Source: DATAEE01 sp963725145
GTDB taxonomy: Bacteria > Acidobacteriota > Vicinamibacteria > Vicinamibacterales > 2-12-FULL-66-21
Length of the DNA: 64,000 nt
Reading direction: 5' to 3'
NCBI GenBank assembly: GCA_963725145.1
Contig: CAVRXL010000013.1
Coordinates: 186,001 to 250,000, forward strand
Below the pieces are notes generated by a model, which made no database searches, was not told where the DNA came from, and saw only the letters and a program-made list of their open reading frames with translations. Both the position numbers and the translations under genes were made by a program. Below, one piece after another: positions 19,506 to 27,740 of this stretch. The stretch's first letter is position 1. Every line of letters begins with the position of its first letter.

Positions 19506-20735
19506 ATGCCGCTGAACCCCTGCGAGCTCGAGATCGATCTGTTCTGCAACGGGCTTCGCATTCCCGACGCCGTGTCGATCGAGGACGGACGAGCCATCGC
19601 GTCGATGCGCGCCGGGCTCGGCTCGGGCCTGGAGTTGAGAATCCCGACCGGGAGCTGGATTAAACCCGCAATCTGGATGAACGCTCCGGTCCGCGAGTGG
19701 TTCGTGACCAAGTCTCCCTTCGTGCTCGAAGGTTCTCGAGACGAGGGTTACCGCGTCGCGGACACGCGCGACGGTGAGCGTTACCCGATCGAGCTTCCGC
19801 CCCAGCCGGGCTGGTACGAACGGCCGACGTCGCGCGGCGTGCCGATGGGACGCGTCGGGACGCTGCAGGGGACCTATCTCGGGATCTATGTGAGTCCGGT
19901 GTGCGCATTCTGGACGCGGAGCCCCGCAGTCAACTGCCGCTTTTGCACGACGGGCCGGAACGTTGGCAGCGCGGAGGTTGCGCACAAGACGATCGCCGAT
20001 GTCGTCGAGACGTGCCGGACGGCGAAAGAGGAGTCGGGCGTGACGTTCGTGCACCTGAATGGCGGATTCCAGGGCACCGGCGGCTTCGACCGCATCGCGC
20101 CCTACGTCGAGGCGATCAAGGAACGGGTCGGCCTGCTGGTCGGCGTACAACTCGCACCTGAGCGGGATGTCCACACCTATGATCACGCGATTGCCGCAGG
20201 CGTGGACCACTTGTCGTTCTGCCTCGAGTTCTACGATCCGTACTGGTTCAGCGAGATCTGCCCTGGCAAGGCGGAAGCCCTGGGGCAGCGCCTCTTCCTC
20301 GATTCGATCAAGTACTGCGCGAGCCAGATGCCGCGCGGCGCCGTTTCCGGCGAGATCATCGCCGGGGTGGAGCCGGTCGCTTCCACGCTCACAGCCATCG
20401 AGCACATCACGCTGATGGGAGCGTTTCCGACCGTCTGCATCTTCCGCCCGACGGTGGGTTCGGCGATGGCCGACTGGCCGCCGCCAGATGCCGAGGACAT
20501 GCGGACCGTCATGCGCGCCGTCTACGACGCCTGCCGCGAGTATCGGATTCCGATCGGCGCCGCGCCAAATATCGAGGTCAGCCTGGTCGTCACGCCGGAC
20601 GACGCAGCGTTTCTGTCACCGCGAACCGCATCCTTTTATATGTATGAGACCTGGCGGCGGACGGTCCGCTATCTTGCCCGACCAGCCTTCAAGGCAAGGA
20701 TGAGACCGCGCCATCCTGTATCGACGCCGGCATAA
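19506..20735 (+). CDS. Radical SAM protein with CX10CX2C cluster motif
   Basis: A 409-residue radical SAM family protein of unknown function at the end of the hyp operon, eight bases after the nickel permease. The first 130 residues form a separate N-terminal domain. The cluster cysteines are C133, C144 and C147 (PVCAFWTRSPAVNCRFC), a CX10CX2C spacing in place of the usual CX3CX2C. A TIM-barrel with HLNGGFQGTGG and SGEIIAGVEP (SAM-binding type motifs) follows. No SPASM or second-cluster motif is obvious. It could modify a hydrogenase or cofactor component, as other radical SAM proteins do, but this rests on position alone. The start at 19506 is the first ATG after hybrid spacing to the permease. 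Confidence 0.8.
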   Translation: MPLNPCELEIDLFCNGLRIPDAVSIEDGRAIASMRAGLGSGLELRIPTGSWIKPAIWMNAPVREWFVTKSPFVLEGSRDEGYRVADTRDGERYPIELPPQPGWYERPTSRGVPMGRVGTLQGTYLGIYVSPVCAFWTRSPAVNCRFCTTGRNVGSAEVAHKTIADVVETCRTAKEESGVTFVHLNGGFQGTGGFDRIAPYVEAIKERVGLLVGVQLAPERDVHTYDHAIAAGVDHLSFCLEFYDPYWFSEICPGKAEALGQRLFLDSIKYCASQMPRGAVSGEIIAGVEPVASTLTAIEHITLMGAFPTVCIFRPTVGSAMADWPPPDAEDMRTVMRAVYDACREYRIPIGAAPNIEVSLVVTPDDAAFLSPRTASFYMYETWRRTVRYLARPAFKARMRPRHPVSTPA

Positions 20736-20749
20736 CGCGGAACTCTGCC

Positions 20750-21373
20750 ATGCGAATCGCAACCTGTTTCGCCTCGCGCGACGAGCAGAAGCGGCACATG
20801 CCTGCCGACTCGATCGTGCCGGATCCCATGGCGACGCTGACCAACGCGATCACGATCGATGCGCCGCCCGCGCAGGTCTGGCCGTGGATCGTGCAGCTCG
20901 GCGCCGGCCGGGCGGGGTGGTACAGCTATGACTGGATCGACAACGGCGGTCACCCGAGCGCAACGACGATTCTGCCCGAGCACCAGCGCCTCACCCCTGG
21001 CGGCATTGTTCCGGCCGTGCCGGGCGCAAAAGACGCCTTCATTGCCAGCTGGGTGGAGCCCGCACGAAACCTGGTGCTGATCGTTCCCAACGGGGCGAAG
21101 GGACGAAGCCGCGTCAGCTGGGAGTACCTGCTCGATCCGATGTCCGCCGACCGCACGCGGCTGCTCGTGCGAGGACGCGTGTCGCGTGACTGGCTCGCCG
21201 CTGGACGAGGGCCCGTCCCGTCACGAGACCAGCAGTTCTTGATCGAACGTGTCTACGGGCTGTTATCGCGGCTGCCGAGGCCCGTCATGCTCGTGCTCGC
21301 GCGGCTGGGCCATCGCCTCATGCTTGCCCGGCATCTCCGTAGCATAAAGCGCCGATCGGAGCGATCGCGATAA
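20750..21373 (+). CDS. SRPBCC (polyketide cyclase/START-like) family protein
   Basis: A 207-residue cytoplasmic protein. The segment ITIDAPPAQVWPWIVQLG and the following GWYSYDWIDNGG are typical of the START-like SRPBCC fold that binds hydrophobic ligands. The fold ends near residue 150; a basic C-terminal region with a possible amphipathic or membrane helix (VMLVLARLGHRLML) follows. It starts 14 bases after the radical SAM gene and may be read with it. No catalytic role can be assigned from sequence. Confidence 0.7.
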   Translation: MRIATCFASRDEQKRHMPADSIVPDPMATLTNAITIDAPPAQVWPWIVQLGAGRAGWYSYDWIDNGGHPSATTILPEHQRLTPGGIVPAVPGAKDAFIASWVEPARNLVLIVPNGAKGRSRVSWEYLLDPMSADRTRLLVRGRVSRDWLAAGRGPVPSRDQQFLIERVYGLLSRLPRPVMLVLARLGHRLMLARHLRSIKRRSERSR

Positions 21374-21408
21374 GGGAATGATCGCGAGACCGGCGTGCGA
21401 ATCATCGC

Positions 21409-21423
21409 GGGTACGCGAATTGC
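21409..21423 (+). promoter_or_regulatory. Candidate sigma54 promoter of the Crp/Fnr gene
   Basis: GGGTACGCGAATTGC keeps GG, ACG and TTGC of the consensus at exact spacing. The predicted start is near 21435, seven bases before the ATG at 21442. No matching palindrome was found upstream, so this member is less certain. Confidence 0.45.
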
Positions 21424-21441
21424 CTATGGTCCGCCATCCAC

Positions 21442-22110
21442 ATGACATCGGACGCGATTCTTCTCTCGTTCGATTTCTACCGCCTTGCCCCGCCGCGGTT
21501 GCGTGAAGAGCTGGCGTCCATGACAACGGCTGTGTCGCTGCGTGAAGGGGCGATCTTCTATCGCGAAGGGGATGTGTGCCCTCATTTCGGACTCGTCGGA
21601 CGCGGCGACATCCGGGTTTTCAAGAGCGCGGCGGGGGGACGTGAGATTACGCTGTATCACGTGAGAGACGGCGAACCGTGCCTGCTGAACATGCTCAGCG
21701 TGTTCCTGCAGCGCCCCGCGGCCGCCACGGCCGTGGTCGAAACAGCGACTCAGGCCGTCATCCTGCCCGCCGACGCGGTACGTAAGTGGCTGACGATAAG
21801 CGAAAGTGTTCGGGCGTTCGTGTTCGAGGCTATGTCCAGCCGCGTCACCGAGGTGATGACGCTTGCGATTGAGGTAAGCGTCAGGCGGATGGACGTGCGC
21901 CTCGCCTCGCTTCTGCTGAAGCTTGCGGATGGCGACCGTACGATTCACCTGACGCACGACGAGCTGGCGGCTGAACTCGGAACCGTGAGGGAGGTCGTCA
22001 GCCGCCTGCTCAAGGAGTTCGAACGATCGCGCACGGTCCGGCTCGCGCGCGGCCTCGTCACCATTGTCGATCCCTCCGCGCTCGCGGAACTTGTCCCATC
22101 CGAACGGTGA
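21442..22110 (+). CDS. Crp/Fnr family transcriptional regulator
   Basis: A 222-residue regulator with an N-terminal cyclic-nucleotide-binding beta-barrel (residues 15-125, with EGDVCPHFGLVGRGDIRVF) and a C-terminal winged helix (HLTHDELAAELGTVREVVSRLLKEFE). It lacks the N-terminal four-cysteine cluster of FNR; the two cysteines in the barrel (GDVCPH, GEPCLL) are not spaced like an FNR cluster. The effector is unknown; related proteins sense NO, CO or redox state in respiratory gene clusters. A Crp-like palindrome at 24038 is a possible target. It precedes the convergent secreted-protein gene by three bases. Confidence 0.88.
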   Translation: MTSDAILLSFDFYRLAPPRLREELASMTTAVSLREGAIFYREGDVCPHFGLVGRGDIRVFKSAAGGREITLYHVRDGEPCLLNMLSVFLQRPAAATAVVETATQAVILPADAVRKWLTISESVRAFVFEAMSSRVTEVMTLAIEVSVRRMDVRLASLLLKLADGDRTIHLTHDELAAELGTVREVVSRLLKEFERSRTVRLARGLVTIVDPSALAELVPSER

Positions 22111-22113
22111 TCG

Positions 22114-23979
22114 TCAGCGGTTCGTTCGTGCGCTCGCGATGTTCGAATACGGTGACTCGCCATACACATTACGCGCGCGCACGCGATACCGGTAGGTCGT
22201 CCGCCTCGCGAGCCCCGTATCGGTGAACGACCTCGCGGTTCCCGGTGCCATTCCCACCTGAACGAAGTCCGAACAGCCTGACCCTTGACATCGTTCGATC
22301 ATGATCCCGGATTGGCTGACGGTTCCGTTCGTCCACGTCAACTCGATTGAGGTCCGACTGAGTGCGGTGGCCCTCAAGTTTGCTGGTGCGTTGGGAGCAC
22401 GGCCCGTCACCACAATCGCAGCGGTTGCGACGTTCGACAAGCCGTCACTATCGGTGACCCTCAGCGACGCGGTGAAGATGCCCGGCGCCGAGTACACATG
22501 AGTGGTTGTCGAGCCGGTTCCAAATGTACCGTCTCCAAACGACCACGCCCATGCCGCAACATCTCCATCGGGGTCGCGCGATGCGGAACCATCGAAGGTC
22601 ACGGTGAGCGGCGCGACGCCTGACGAGGGCGTGGCCGAGACAACGGCGATCGGCGACGCCGGACCTCCGACACCTGGCACATTCCAGCACGTGATCAGCG
22701 CGTCATAGCCGCCGGTCGCGCAGACGTCACCGTTGGGGAGCGCGCCCGCCCACACTGTCGCCATCCTCGAGAAGGCTTCCCACAGCAGCGTTCCGTCGGG
22801 ACTGTACCCGGCTGTGACGCCCGGGATGAACCCGCCCGGCAGGTTCGGACCACCGGGACCCGTGACGACGGTGGTGCCGTCATCAAGGACCACCACCGCG
22901 CTCGGGATCTCGTTCGTGTTCAACCCGCCATCGCGTACCGCGCGCCAGCGAATCGCGCCGGACGTTTCGAACGCGACGGTGTACCAATCGAGGAATCCAC
23001 GCTGCGCCTGCCCTGTTGCGACCAGCGCTCCATCCGGTGCCCGCGCGATCCAAAGACCGGAGGTATGCGCCCCATCGTCAGGTCTGGTATCGGTGCGCCA
23101 CAGGCGCGCTCCTGTGAAACGGTCGTACGCGACGACCGTCAACCAATAGGCGAGCTGCGGCGTTCCCGCGCCCGTTGCTCCCTGGCCGACGACGTAGGCA
23201 CGCGTGGCGTCGACGACGACGTCTCTCGCGCCGAGGCCTTCGGCAGCTGTCACCAGCCACCGACGCACGCCGCTCGTGGCGTTGTAAGCCGCGGTGATCC
23301 ACGTGGCGCCGCCGGAGATCCGTCCGGTGAGCACGACGTCGGCGCCGTCGGGGCTCAACGCGATCGAGCTGGCGATGTCGTTGGCCATGAAACCCGTATT
23401 GATCACTCGCGACCACAGCAGCTGGCCGGAGGCACTGTACTTGTGCAGCTGGATGTCCTGGCCGTCTCCAACCGAGTTGAAGGCCAGATATGCGCTCCCG
23501 GCCGAGTCAACGATCAGCCGCCCGACCCCAGGCACTGTCCGCGCGAGGTCCACTCGCCACAGTAGCGTTCCGTCGGTGGCGAAGCGAACGATGGTGATCG
23601 CGATTGGACTGCCGCTCGAGGTGAAGTTGCGGCCGACCGCAACGAAATCGCCGTCGGGCGCAGCCGCCACCCAATCGCCCCTGAATACCCCGATAGTGGG
23701 ACTGATGGTGCTGCGCCAGCGGAACGCGCCATTCGACGTGTACGAAGTGACCGCGAGATCCGTTGCGTTGGAGGGTCCGGAGACAATCGCAACATTGCCG
23801 TCGGGGTCAACGGCCATCCTCGCGGCCTGACCGGCGGAAAACGTCCCGGCATCGAGACCCCCGGCCGTCCATGACACGGTAAGAGTCGGTGCCGCGAGTG
23901 CAGGGCCGCTCGCAGCGCCAGCCAGCGTCAGCATCACGAGCGCTCCGAACGAGGCCCGTGGGTATACCAGCTTTCCCAT
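22114..23979 (-). CDS. Secreted beta-propeller protein with PKD and fibronectin III domains
   Basis: A 621-residue exported protein. The signal peptide ends near residue 29 (SGPALAAPT). Residues 30-430 are repeats of a PQQ-like or delta-60 beta-propeller (VDPDGNVAIVSGP, FATDGTLLWRVDL, YSPDGTLLWEAF). A PKD domain follows at about 440-525 (FDGSASRDPDGDVAAWAWSFGDG) and a fibronectin type III domain at 530-620 (PANLRATALSRTSIELTW). It is probably a surface or matrix protein that binds polymers or other proteins. The base composition is similar to the neighbours. It is transcribed towards the Crp/Fnr gene. A good ribosome binding site (AAGGAGG) precedes the ATG. Confidence 0.85.
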   Translation of the reverse strand: MGKLVYPRASFGALVMLTLAGAASGPALAAPTLTVSWTAGGLDAGTFSAGQAARMAVDPDGNVAIVSGPSNATDLAVTSYTSNGAFRWRSTISPTIGVFRGDWVAAAPDGDFVAVGRNFTSSGSPIAITIVRFATDGTLLWRVDLARTVPGVGRLIVDSAGSAYLAFNSVGDGQDIQLHKYSASGQLLWSRVINTGFMANDIASSIALSPDGADVVLTGRISGGATWITAAYNATSGVRRWLVTAAEGLGARDVVVDATRAYVVGQGATGAGTPQLAYWLTVVAYDRFTGARLWRTDTRPDDGAHTSGLWIARAPDGALVATGQAQRGFLDWYTVAFETSGAIRWRAVRDGGLNTNEIPSAVVVLDDGTTVVTGPGGPNLPGGFIPGVTAGYSPDGTLLWEAFSRMATVWAGALPNGDVCATGGYDALITCWNVPGVGGPASPIAVVSATPSSGVAPLTVTFDGSASRDPDGDVAAWAWSFGDGTFGTGSTTTHVYSAPGIFTASLRVTDSDGLSNVATAAIVVTGRAPNAPANLRATALSRTSIELTWTNGTVSQSGIMIERCQGSGCSDFVQVGMAPGTARSFTDTGLARRTTYRYRVRARNVYGESPYSNIASARTNR

Positions 23980-24037
23980 AACAACCTCCTTACGATCGAA
24001 ACCGACGTGATCGTACTGGCGGAAGAGAGGGTATGTC

Positions 24038-24053
24038 TGTGACCTGGGTCACG
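24038..24053. promoter_or_regulatory. Crp-like palindrome TGTGA-N6-TCACG
   Basis: TGTGACCTGGGTCACG has perfect GTGACC/GGTCAC arms and matches the Crp half-site spacing TGTGA-N6-TCACA with one mismatch. It lies between divergent genes, about 60 bases upstream of the secreted-protein start and 140 bases before the gene at 24194. The Crp/Fnr protein encoded nearby is a candidate binder. Confidence 0.5.
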
Positions 24054-24073
24054 TTACCGATCTACATAACAAC

Positions 24074-24089
24074 TGCCGGAAAACCGGTA
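24074..24089. promoter_or_regulatory. Palindromic candidate activator site (UAS)
   Basis: TGCCGGAAAACCGGTA matches the recurring palindrome with one mismatch. It ends 49 bases before the -24/-12 element at 24138, the same spacing as at hypF. Confidence 0.5.
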
Positions 24090-24137
24090 ATCGTGACCGA
24101 CACGCCATGCCATCCCACGATCCGGTCCTGTTACTGG

Positions 24138-24152
24138 CGGCATCCGGTTTGC
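24138..24152 (+). promoter_or_regulatory. Candidate sigma54 promoter
   Basis: CGGCATCCGGTTTGC has the invariant GG and GC at correct spacing with GGCA and TTTGC context. The predicted start near 24164 is 30 bases before the ATG at 24194. It would drive the run of genes from 24194 to about 27079. Confidence 0.5.
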
Positions 24153-24193
24153 CTTGAACTTCCCGTCCGTCCGCGCGACGGGCTAGGGTCCTC

Positions 24194-24412
24194 ATGCTCG
24201 CTCCAACCCTCGCCATCCTCGTCTTCGTGACGGCGGTCGTCTTGGCGATCGCGTACGCGGCGCTCGACGACATCACCACCAATCCACAACCAAACTATAC
24301 GGCTGAGTACCTCTGGCTCGCCCTGACCGTACTCTGGCTGATCGTGGCGGGTTTCATGGTCCGCCGTCCTTCCGGCCGCCGGGCGAAGCCAGCGCGTCGG
24401 GGTGACGCGTGA
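24194..24412 (+). CDS. Small two-helix membrane protein
   Basis: A 72-residue protein with two membrane helices (residues 4-25 and 38-58) and a basic tail. I do not recognise a family. It is the first gene after a candidate sigma54 promoter, and its TGA overlaps the GTG start of the next gene, which supports a real, translationally coupled gene. Confidence 0.6.
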   Translation: MLAPTLAILVFVTAVVLAIAYAALDDITTNPQPNYTAEYLWLALTVLWLIVAGFMVRRPSGRRAKPARRGDA

Positions 24413-25023
24413 GCCCGGACGCCGATCTGCGGGTCCGCTGGATCCAGGCTGGCGCGGTCGCCGGTTTGCTGACCTGTGCGATCTACCCGGCGGTGATTTT
24501 CGGCCGTCCGCCGGCCTTCGCTGCGGTCGCGCTGATCGCGGCATTCGGGCCGCTGCTGGCCGTGGCGAGCCTCGGATTGCAGAAGCTCCTCGCCGTGCAT
24601 CGGCCTACGGTCGCGGCGGAGGCGGCGGCGCTGCTGAACGCCATGGGCGGCGCGCTGTTCTCGACAATGCTGCTGATTCAGTTCGCCGTGCCGATGTTCA
24701 CGGGCGTGGAGCGAGTCGGGCGCGAAACCGTGGGCGTGTGGCTCGGCGTCGACGTGGCCTGGGACGCCTACATCGCGTCGGGAACGGCGCTCTTCGCGTT
24801 GAGCATGTTTCGCCATCCCCGTTTTGGAAAGCTGTTCACGGCAACGGGTGCGGTCATCGCGGCCGTTCTGTTCGCCTTCAACATATACACGTTTCCGAAT
24901 CCGCCCGACACGCGCGGGTTGATCGATGCGGGGCCTCTCGTCGGCGCGTGGTATCTCGCCGTATCAATCCAGACGCTTCGCTCCATTCCCTGGGCCCGAT
25001 CGGTGCTGGCAGGCGCCCGATGA
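24409..25023 (+). CDS. Hypothetical six-helix membrane protein
   Basis: A 204-residue integral membrane protein with about six helices and short loops. It starts at a GTG that overlaps the previous stop, and its own stop overlaps the ATG of the aspartyl protease-like gene, so the three are one translational unit. A motif such as FNIYTFPNPPDTRGLIDAGPL near the end may face the periplasm. No function can be assigned. Confidence 0.65.
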   Translation: MSPDADLRVRWIQAGAVAGLLTCAIYPAVIFGRPPAFAAVALIAAFGPLLAVASLGLQKLLAVHRPTVAAEAAALLNAMGGALFSTMLLIQFAVPMFTGVERVGRETVGVWLGVDVAWDAYIASGTALFALSMFRHPRFGKLFTATGAVIAAVLFAFNIYTFPNPPDTRGLIDAGPLVGAWYLAVSIQTLRSIPWARSVLAGAR

Positions 25024-25856
25024 AGGCGGCAGTCTTTCTTCTGAGCGCGTTGACACTCGGTTGCGTCAGCGTCGAGGCCGAACAGGCTTCACGTCCCCGG
25101 GCGGCGGTCGAGTTGCCGCTGGCCGCGTACGTCGCCAGTCTGCGCACGATCGGCGTGCGGGTCGTGGACGAGACGATGCCCTTTCTCCTGGACACGGGTG
25201 GCGGTTTCACTGTGCTCACGCCGGAGGTCGCCCGCGCCGCGGGCTGCATCCCCTTCGGCCGTGTGACCGGCTTTCGCAGCTCGGGCGAGCGTCTGGATTT
25301 TCCGCGGTGCGGTCCGGTGACGCTGAAACTCGCATCGCTGATCGTCCGGACCGAGGCTGCCATCCTCGATCTTGCGCCGCTTCTCAAAGGGGCGCCGCCC
25401 GTCGGCGGCATCATTTCGCTGCACACGCTTCAAGGCCGCACGGTCACCCTGGACCTCAAAGCCAACCGCTTGATCATGGAGACGTCGACGAGCCTTGCGC
25501 GTCGAATCCGGGGAGCGTCGGAGATTTCTGTTCGGGCGAGTCGCCAGGCCGGCGGCGCCGCGCTGGACCTTTTTCTCGAAGCCAGAACCCCTCACGGGTC
25601 GATCTGGCTCGAGCTCGATTCGGGCAACGCGGGGCCGGTGCTGATCAGCCCGCACGCGATGGCCCAGCTTGGCGTGTCCCTCTCGCCTGAGCACCCTCGG
25701 CAGATCGCTCTGGACGTCCCGAGCCTGGGCTCGATCGCTGTGGATGCTGTTCTGAAAGATCTCATCTACGATGGCCTCCTGAATGCAGCCTTTCTGGAGC
25801 TGGTCGTGCTGACGGTCGACTTGACGTCGGAGCGAGCCTGGATCGCGCGAAGGTGA
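25020..25856 (+). CDS. Retropepsin-like aspartyl protease family protein
   Basis: A 278-residue exported protein. The N-terminus is a signal peptide that may be lipidated (LLSALTLGCVSVEA, a weak lipobox). Two retropepsin-type halves follow: FLLDTGGGFTVLT near residues 54-66 holds the Asp-Thr-Gly triad, and LELDSGNAGPVLIS near residues 199-212 is the second half. It thus looks like a single-chain two-lobed protease related to the gag-pre or TIGR02281 families. Its targets are unknown; one may be the membrane protein encoded just before, with which it overlaps. Confidence 0.75.
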   Translation: MKAAVFLLSALTLGCVSVEAEQASRPRAAVELPLAAYVASLRTIGVRVVDETMPFLLDTGGGFTVLTPEVARAAGCIPFGRVTGFRSSGERLDFPRCGPVTLKLASLIVRTEAAILDLAPLLKGAPPVGGIISLHTLQGRTVTLDLKANRLIMETSTSLARRIRGASEISVRASRQAGGAALDLFLEARTPHGSIWLELDSGNAGPVLISPHAMAQLGVSLSPEHPRQIALDVPSLGSIAVDAVLKDLIYDGLLNAAFLELVVLTVDLTSERAWIARR

Positions 25857-25866
25857 ACGGTACGCC

Positions 25867-26652
25867 ATGAGGATTCAGGGCACGCGCGCGCTCGTTACAG
25901 GTGGTTCGAGCGGCATCGGTGCTGCCACGGCGATCGCGTTGGCAGCCCGGGGCGCGGCTGTCAGTCTGGTCGCGAGAAACCAGGCGCGCCTCGACGGTGT
26001 GGCGGCACGCATTCGGGAGGCGGGCGGCAAGGCCGAAACCTATGGCGCCGATCTCGCGGATCCTCGCGAGGTCAGCCGGGTCGCTCGAAGCGTGGTCGAG
26101 CGTACGGGGGTCCCGGACATCCTTATTAATAACGCCGGTGCGGGCAGGTGGCTGCCGATCGAGGAGACCTCTGCCGAGGAGCTGGCAGCCATGGTCGCCG
26201 TGCCGTTCCTGGCGGCCTTCAACCTCACGAGAGAGCTGCTGCCCGGCTTCCGGAAACGCGGTTCGGGCCACATCGTCAACGTGGGATCCGTCGGGTCATT
26301 CCTGGCATGGCCCTCGGCCGCGGGATATATCGCGGCGCGCTGGGCCATGCGCGGTTTTACCGAATCTCTCAGAGTAGAGCTGGACGGATCTGGCATCGGC
26401 GTCAGCCTGGCGGCGTTCGCTCAGGTCAGCAGCGGGTTCTGGGAGCACAACCCCGGGAGCTGGGAGCGCCTTCCGGCGGCGGCGCGTCGCCTGCGCAGTT
26501 TGACACCCGAGGAGGCCGCATCCGCGATCGTCCTGGCCGTCGAGCGCGACAAGCGGCTGGTGCTGCGTCCCCGCGCGCTTCATGCGCTGCGAGTGATCAG
26601 CGCGGTTTTCCCCCGACAAACCGAACGCCGCATGCGGCGTCCAGGAGCATGA
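25867..26652 (+). CDS. Short-chain dehydrogenase with Y-x3-R active site
   Basis: A 261-residue SDR family protein. The cofactor motif TGGSSGIG (residues 11-18), NNAG (88-91) and catalytic serine region (NVGSVGS, 138-144) are normal, and Arg in VARNQ favours NADP. The catalytic YxxxK motif is Y154-I-A-A-R158, with Arg in place of the essential Lys. That change usually cripples activity, so the protein may be a weak or altered oxidoreductase. It lies 10 bases after the protease-like gene and one base before the ferritin-like gene. Confidence 0.85.
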   Translation: MRIQGTRALVTGGSSGIGAATAIALAARGAAVSLVARNQARLDGVAARIREAGGKAETYGADLADPREVSRVARSVVERTGVPDILINNAGAGRWLPIEETSAEELAAMVAVPFLAAFNLTRELLPGFRKRGSGHIVNVGSVGSFLAWPSAAGYIAARWAMRGFTESLRVELDGSGIGVSLAAFAQVSSGFWEHNPGSWERLPAAARRLRSLTPEEAASAIVLAVERDKRLVLRPRALHALRVISAVFPRQTERRMRRPGA

Positions 26653-26653
26653 C

Positions 26654-27079
26654 ATGGACAAACGCACCTTGATACAGCATCTGAACGAGGATCTCGCCGG
26701 GGAGTTCGGCGCGATCATCCAGTACCTGACGTATGCGGCGAGAGCGACCGGGCCGTATCGTCCTCAGCTCGCGCAGTTCTTCCTGGCCGAGGTCGCCGAC
26801 GAACAGCTTCACGCCCAGTTCCTGGCGAACAAGATCGTTGCGCTGGGCGGCGAACCGACGACCACTCCACGGGCCGTGCCGGCGGCGCCAACGAATCGCG
26901 CGATGCTCGAGGCGGTCCTGGCGGCGGAAAGGCAGGCGACGGCCGACTATACCGCGCGCGCGAAGGAGGCTGAGGCGTTCGCGGACAAGGGACTCGCCGT
27001 GCAGCTCGAGGACATGGTGCGCGACGAGAGCGGGCATTCGGACGAAACCGAGCGCATCCTGCGCGATTGGCCGGTCTGA
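26654..27079 (+). CDS. Ferritin-like diiron protein (bacterioferritin/Dps type)
   Basis: A 141-residue four-helix bundle. The iron ligands are recognisable: Glu in AGEFGAIIQY, the EVADEQLHA helix (E-x-x-D-E-x-x-H), Glu in LAAERQATADY and E-x-x-H in RDESGHSDET. It probably stores iron or removes peroxide in the cytoplasm. It starts one base after the SDR stop, with a ribosome binding site inside that gene's end (AGGAG). No haem-binding Met of true bacterioferritin is obvious, so the broader ferritin-like label is safer. Confidence 0.8.
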   Translation: MDKRTLIQHLNEDLAGEFGAIIQYLTYAARATGPYRPQLAQFFLAEVADEQLHAQFLANKIVALGGEPTTTPRAVPAAPTNRAMLEAVLAAERQATADYTARAKEAEAFADKGLAVQLEDMVRDESGHSDETERILRDWPV

Positions 27080-27143
27080 CGGGACCCGGGGGACCCCGGC
27101 CCTGCTCCGCTCCCGCCTCCGCTGACGCCTACGCCGGGCCGAC

Positions 27144-27159
27144 CGACGGGAATCCGGCA
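27144..27159. promoter_or_regulatory. Palindromic candidate activator site (UAS)
   Basis: CGACGGGAATCCGGCA fits the recurring palindrome with one to two mismatches. It ends 50 bases before the -24/-12 element at 27209. Confidence 0.45.
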
Positions 27160-27208
27160 GTCTGCCCGGCCGTGCCGCGGGATCCCGCGATCCGGGCCTG
27201 TTTCCGCC

Positions 27209-27223
27209 AGGTACCCGGATTGC
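27209..27223 (+). promoter_or_regulatory. Candidate sigma54 promoter of the NosL-like gene
   Basis: AGGTACCCGGATTGC keeps GG, AC and TTGC at the correct spacing. The predicted start is near 27235, about 40 bases before the ATG at 27276, which has a strong AGGAGG upstream. Confidence 0.55.
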
Positions 27224-27275
27224 CTCCGACCAGAGCGGCCCGCCCGGCTGACGGGTCTTCTGCGAGGAGGAAGTT

Positions 27276-27701
27276 ATGGGTCGGCTCGTCATCGGCCTCG
27301 TCGTCTTCGGCCTCGTCGGCTGCACTTCGATCCGCCCGGTACCGGTACAAGCCGGAGACGTCTGCGTCCGCTGCGAGCGAACGGTCGTCGATGCGCGGCT
27401 GGCCGGAGAGATCATCGATGCGCAGGGAGGCGCATTGAAGTTCCGCGCGCCGCTGTGCATGGCGAAGTACGTCCGCAGTCATCCCGCCACGGCAGCCGCG
27501 ATCTTCGTCACCGACTACACCACCGGGGAGATGTTCCCGGCGGCGAACGGGACATTCGTCAAGGTCCGGCTCGACGGCGGCGAACGGGAATACGCCGCGT
27601 TCCGCTGGCCAATCGACGCCGGGAAGTTCATGAAAGAGCACGGCGGCGGGATCGTGGACTGGGTAGCGGTTCAGCGGGTGGCGATGGAAGCCACGAATTA
27701 G
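27276..27701 (+). CDS. NosL-like lipoprotein, possible copper chaperone
   Basis: A 141-residue exported lipoprotein: the lipobox is LVGC at residues 13-16. The mature part has V-C-V-R-C (about residues 30-34) and a second Cys in APLCMAKY, with FVTDYTTGEMF, a layout found in NosL and related metal-binding lipoproteins (CxxCGM ... CMxxY). NosL delivers copper to nitrous oxide reductase. No nos genes are visible here, so copper supply to the ba3 oxidase or another enzyme is an alternative. It has its own sigma54-type promoter. Confidence 0.65.
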   Translation: MGRLVIGLVVFGLVGCTSIRPVPVQAGDVCVRCERTVVDARLAGEIIDAQGGALKFRAPLCMAKYVRSHPATAAAIFVTDYTTGEMFPAANGTFVKVRLDGGEREYAAFRWPIDAGKFMKEHGGGIVDWVAVQRVAMEATN

Positions 27702-27740
27702 GCGCACGCCTGACGCGCCGCTTTGAATCGAGGCGACAAT

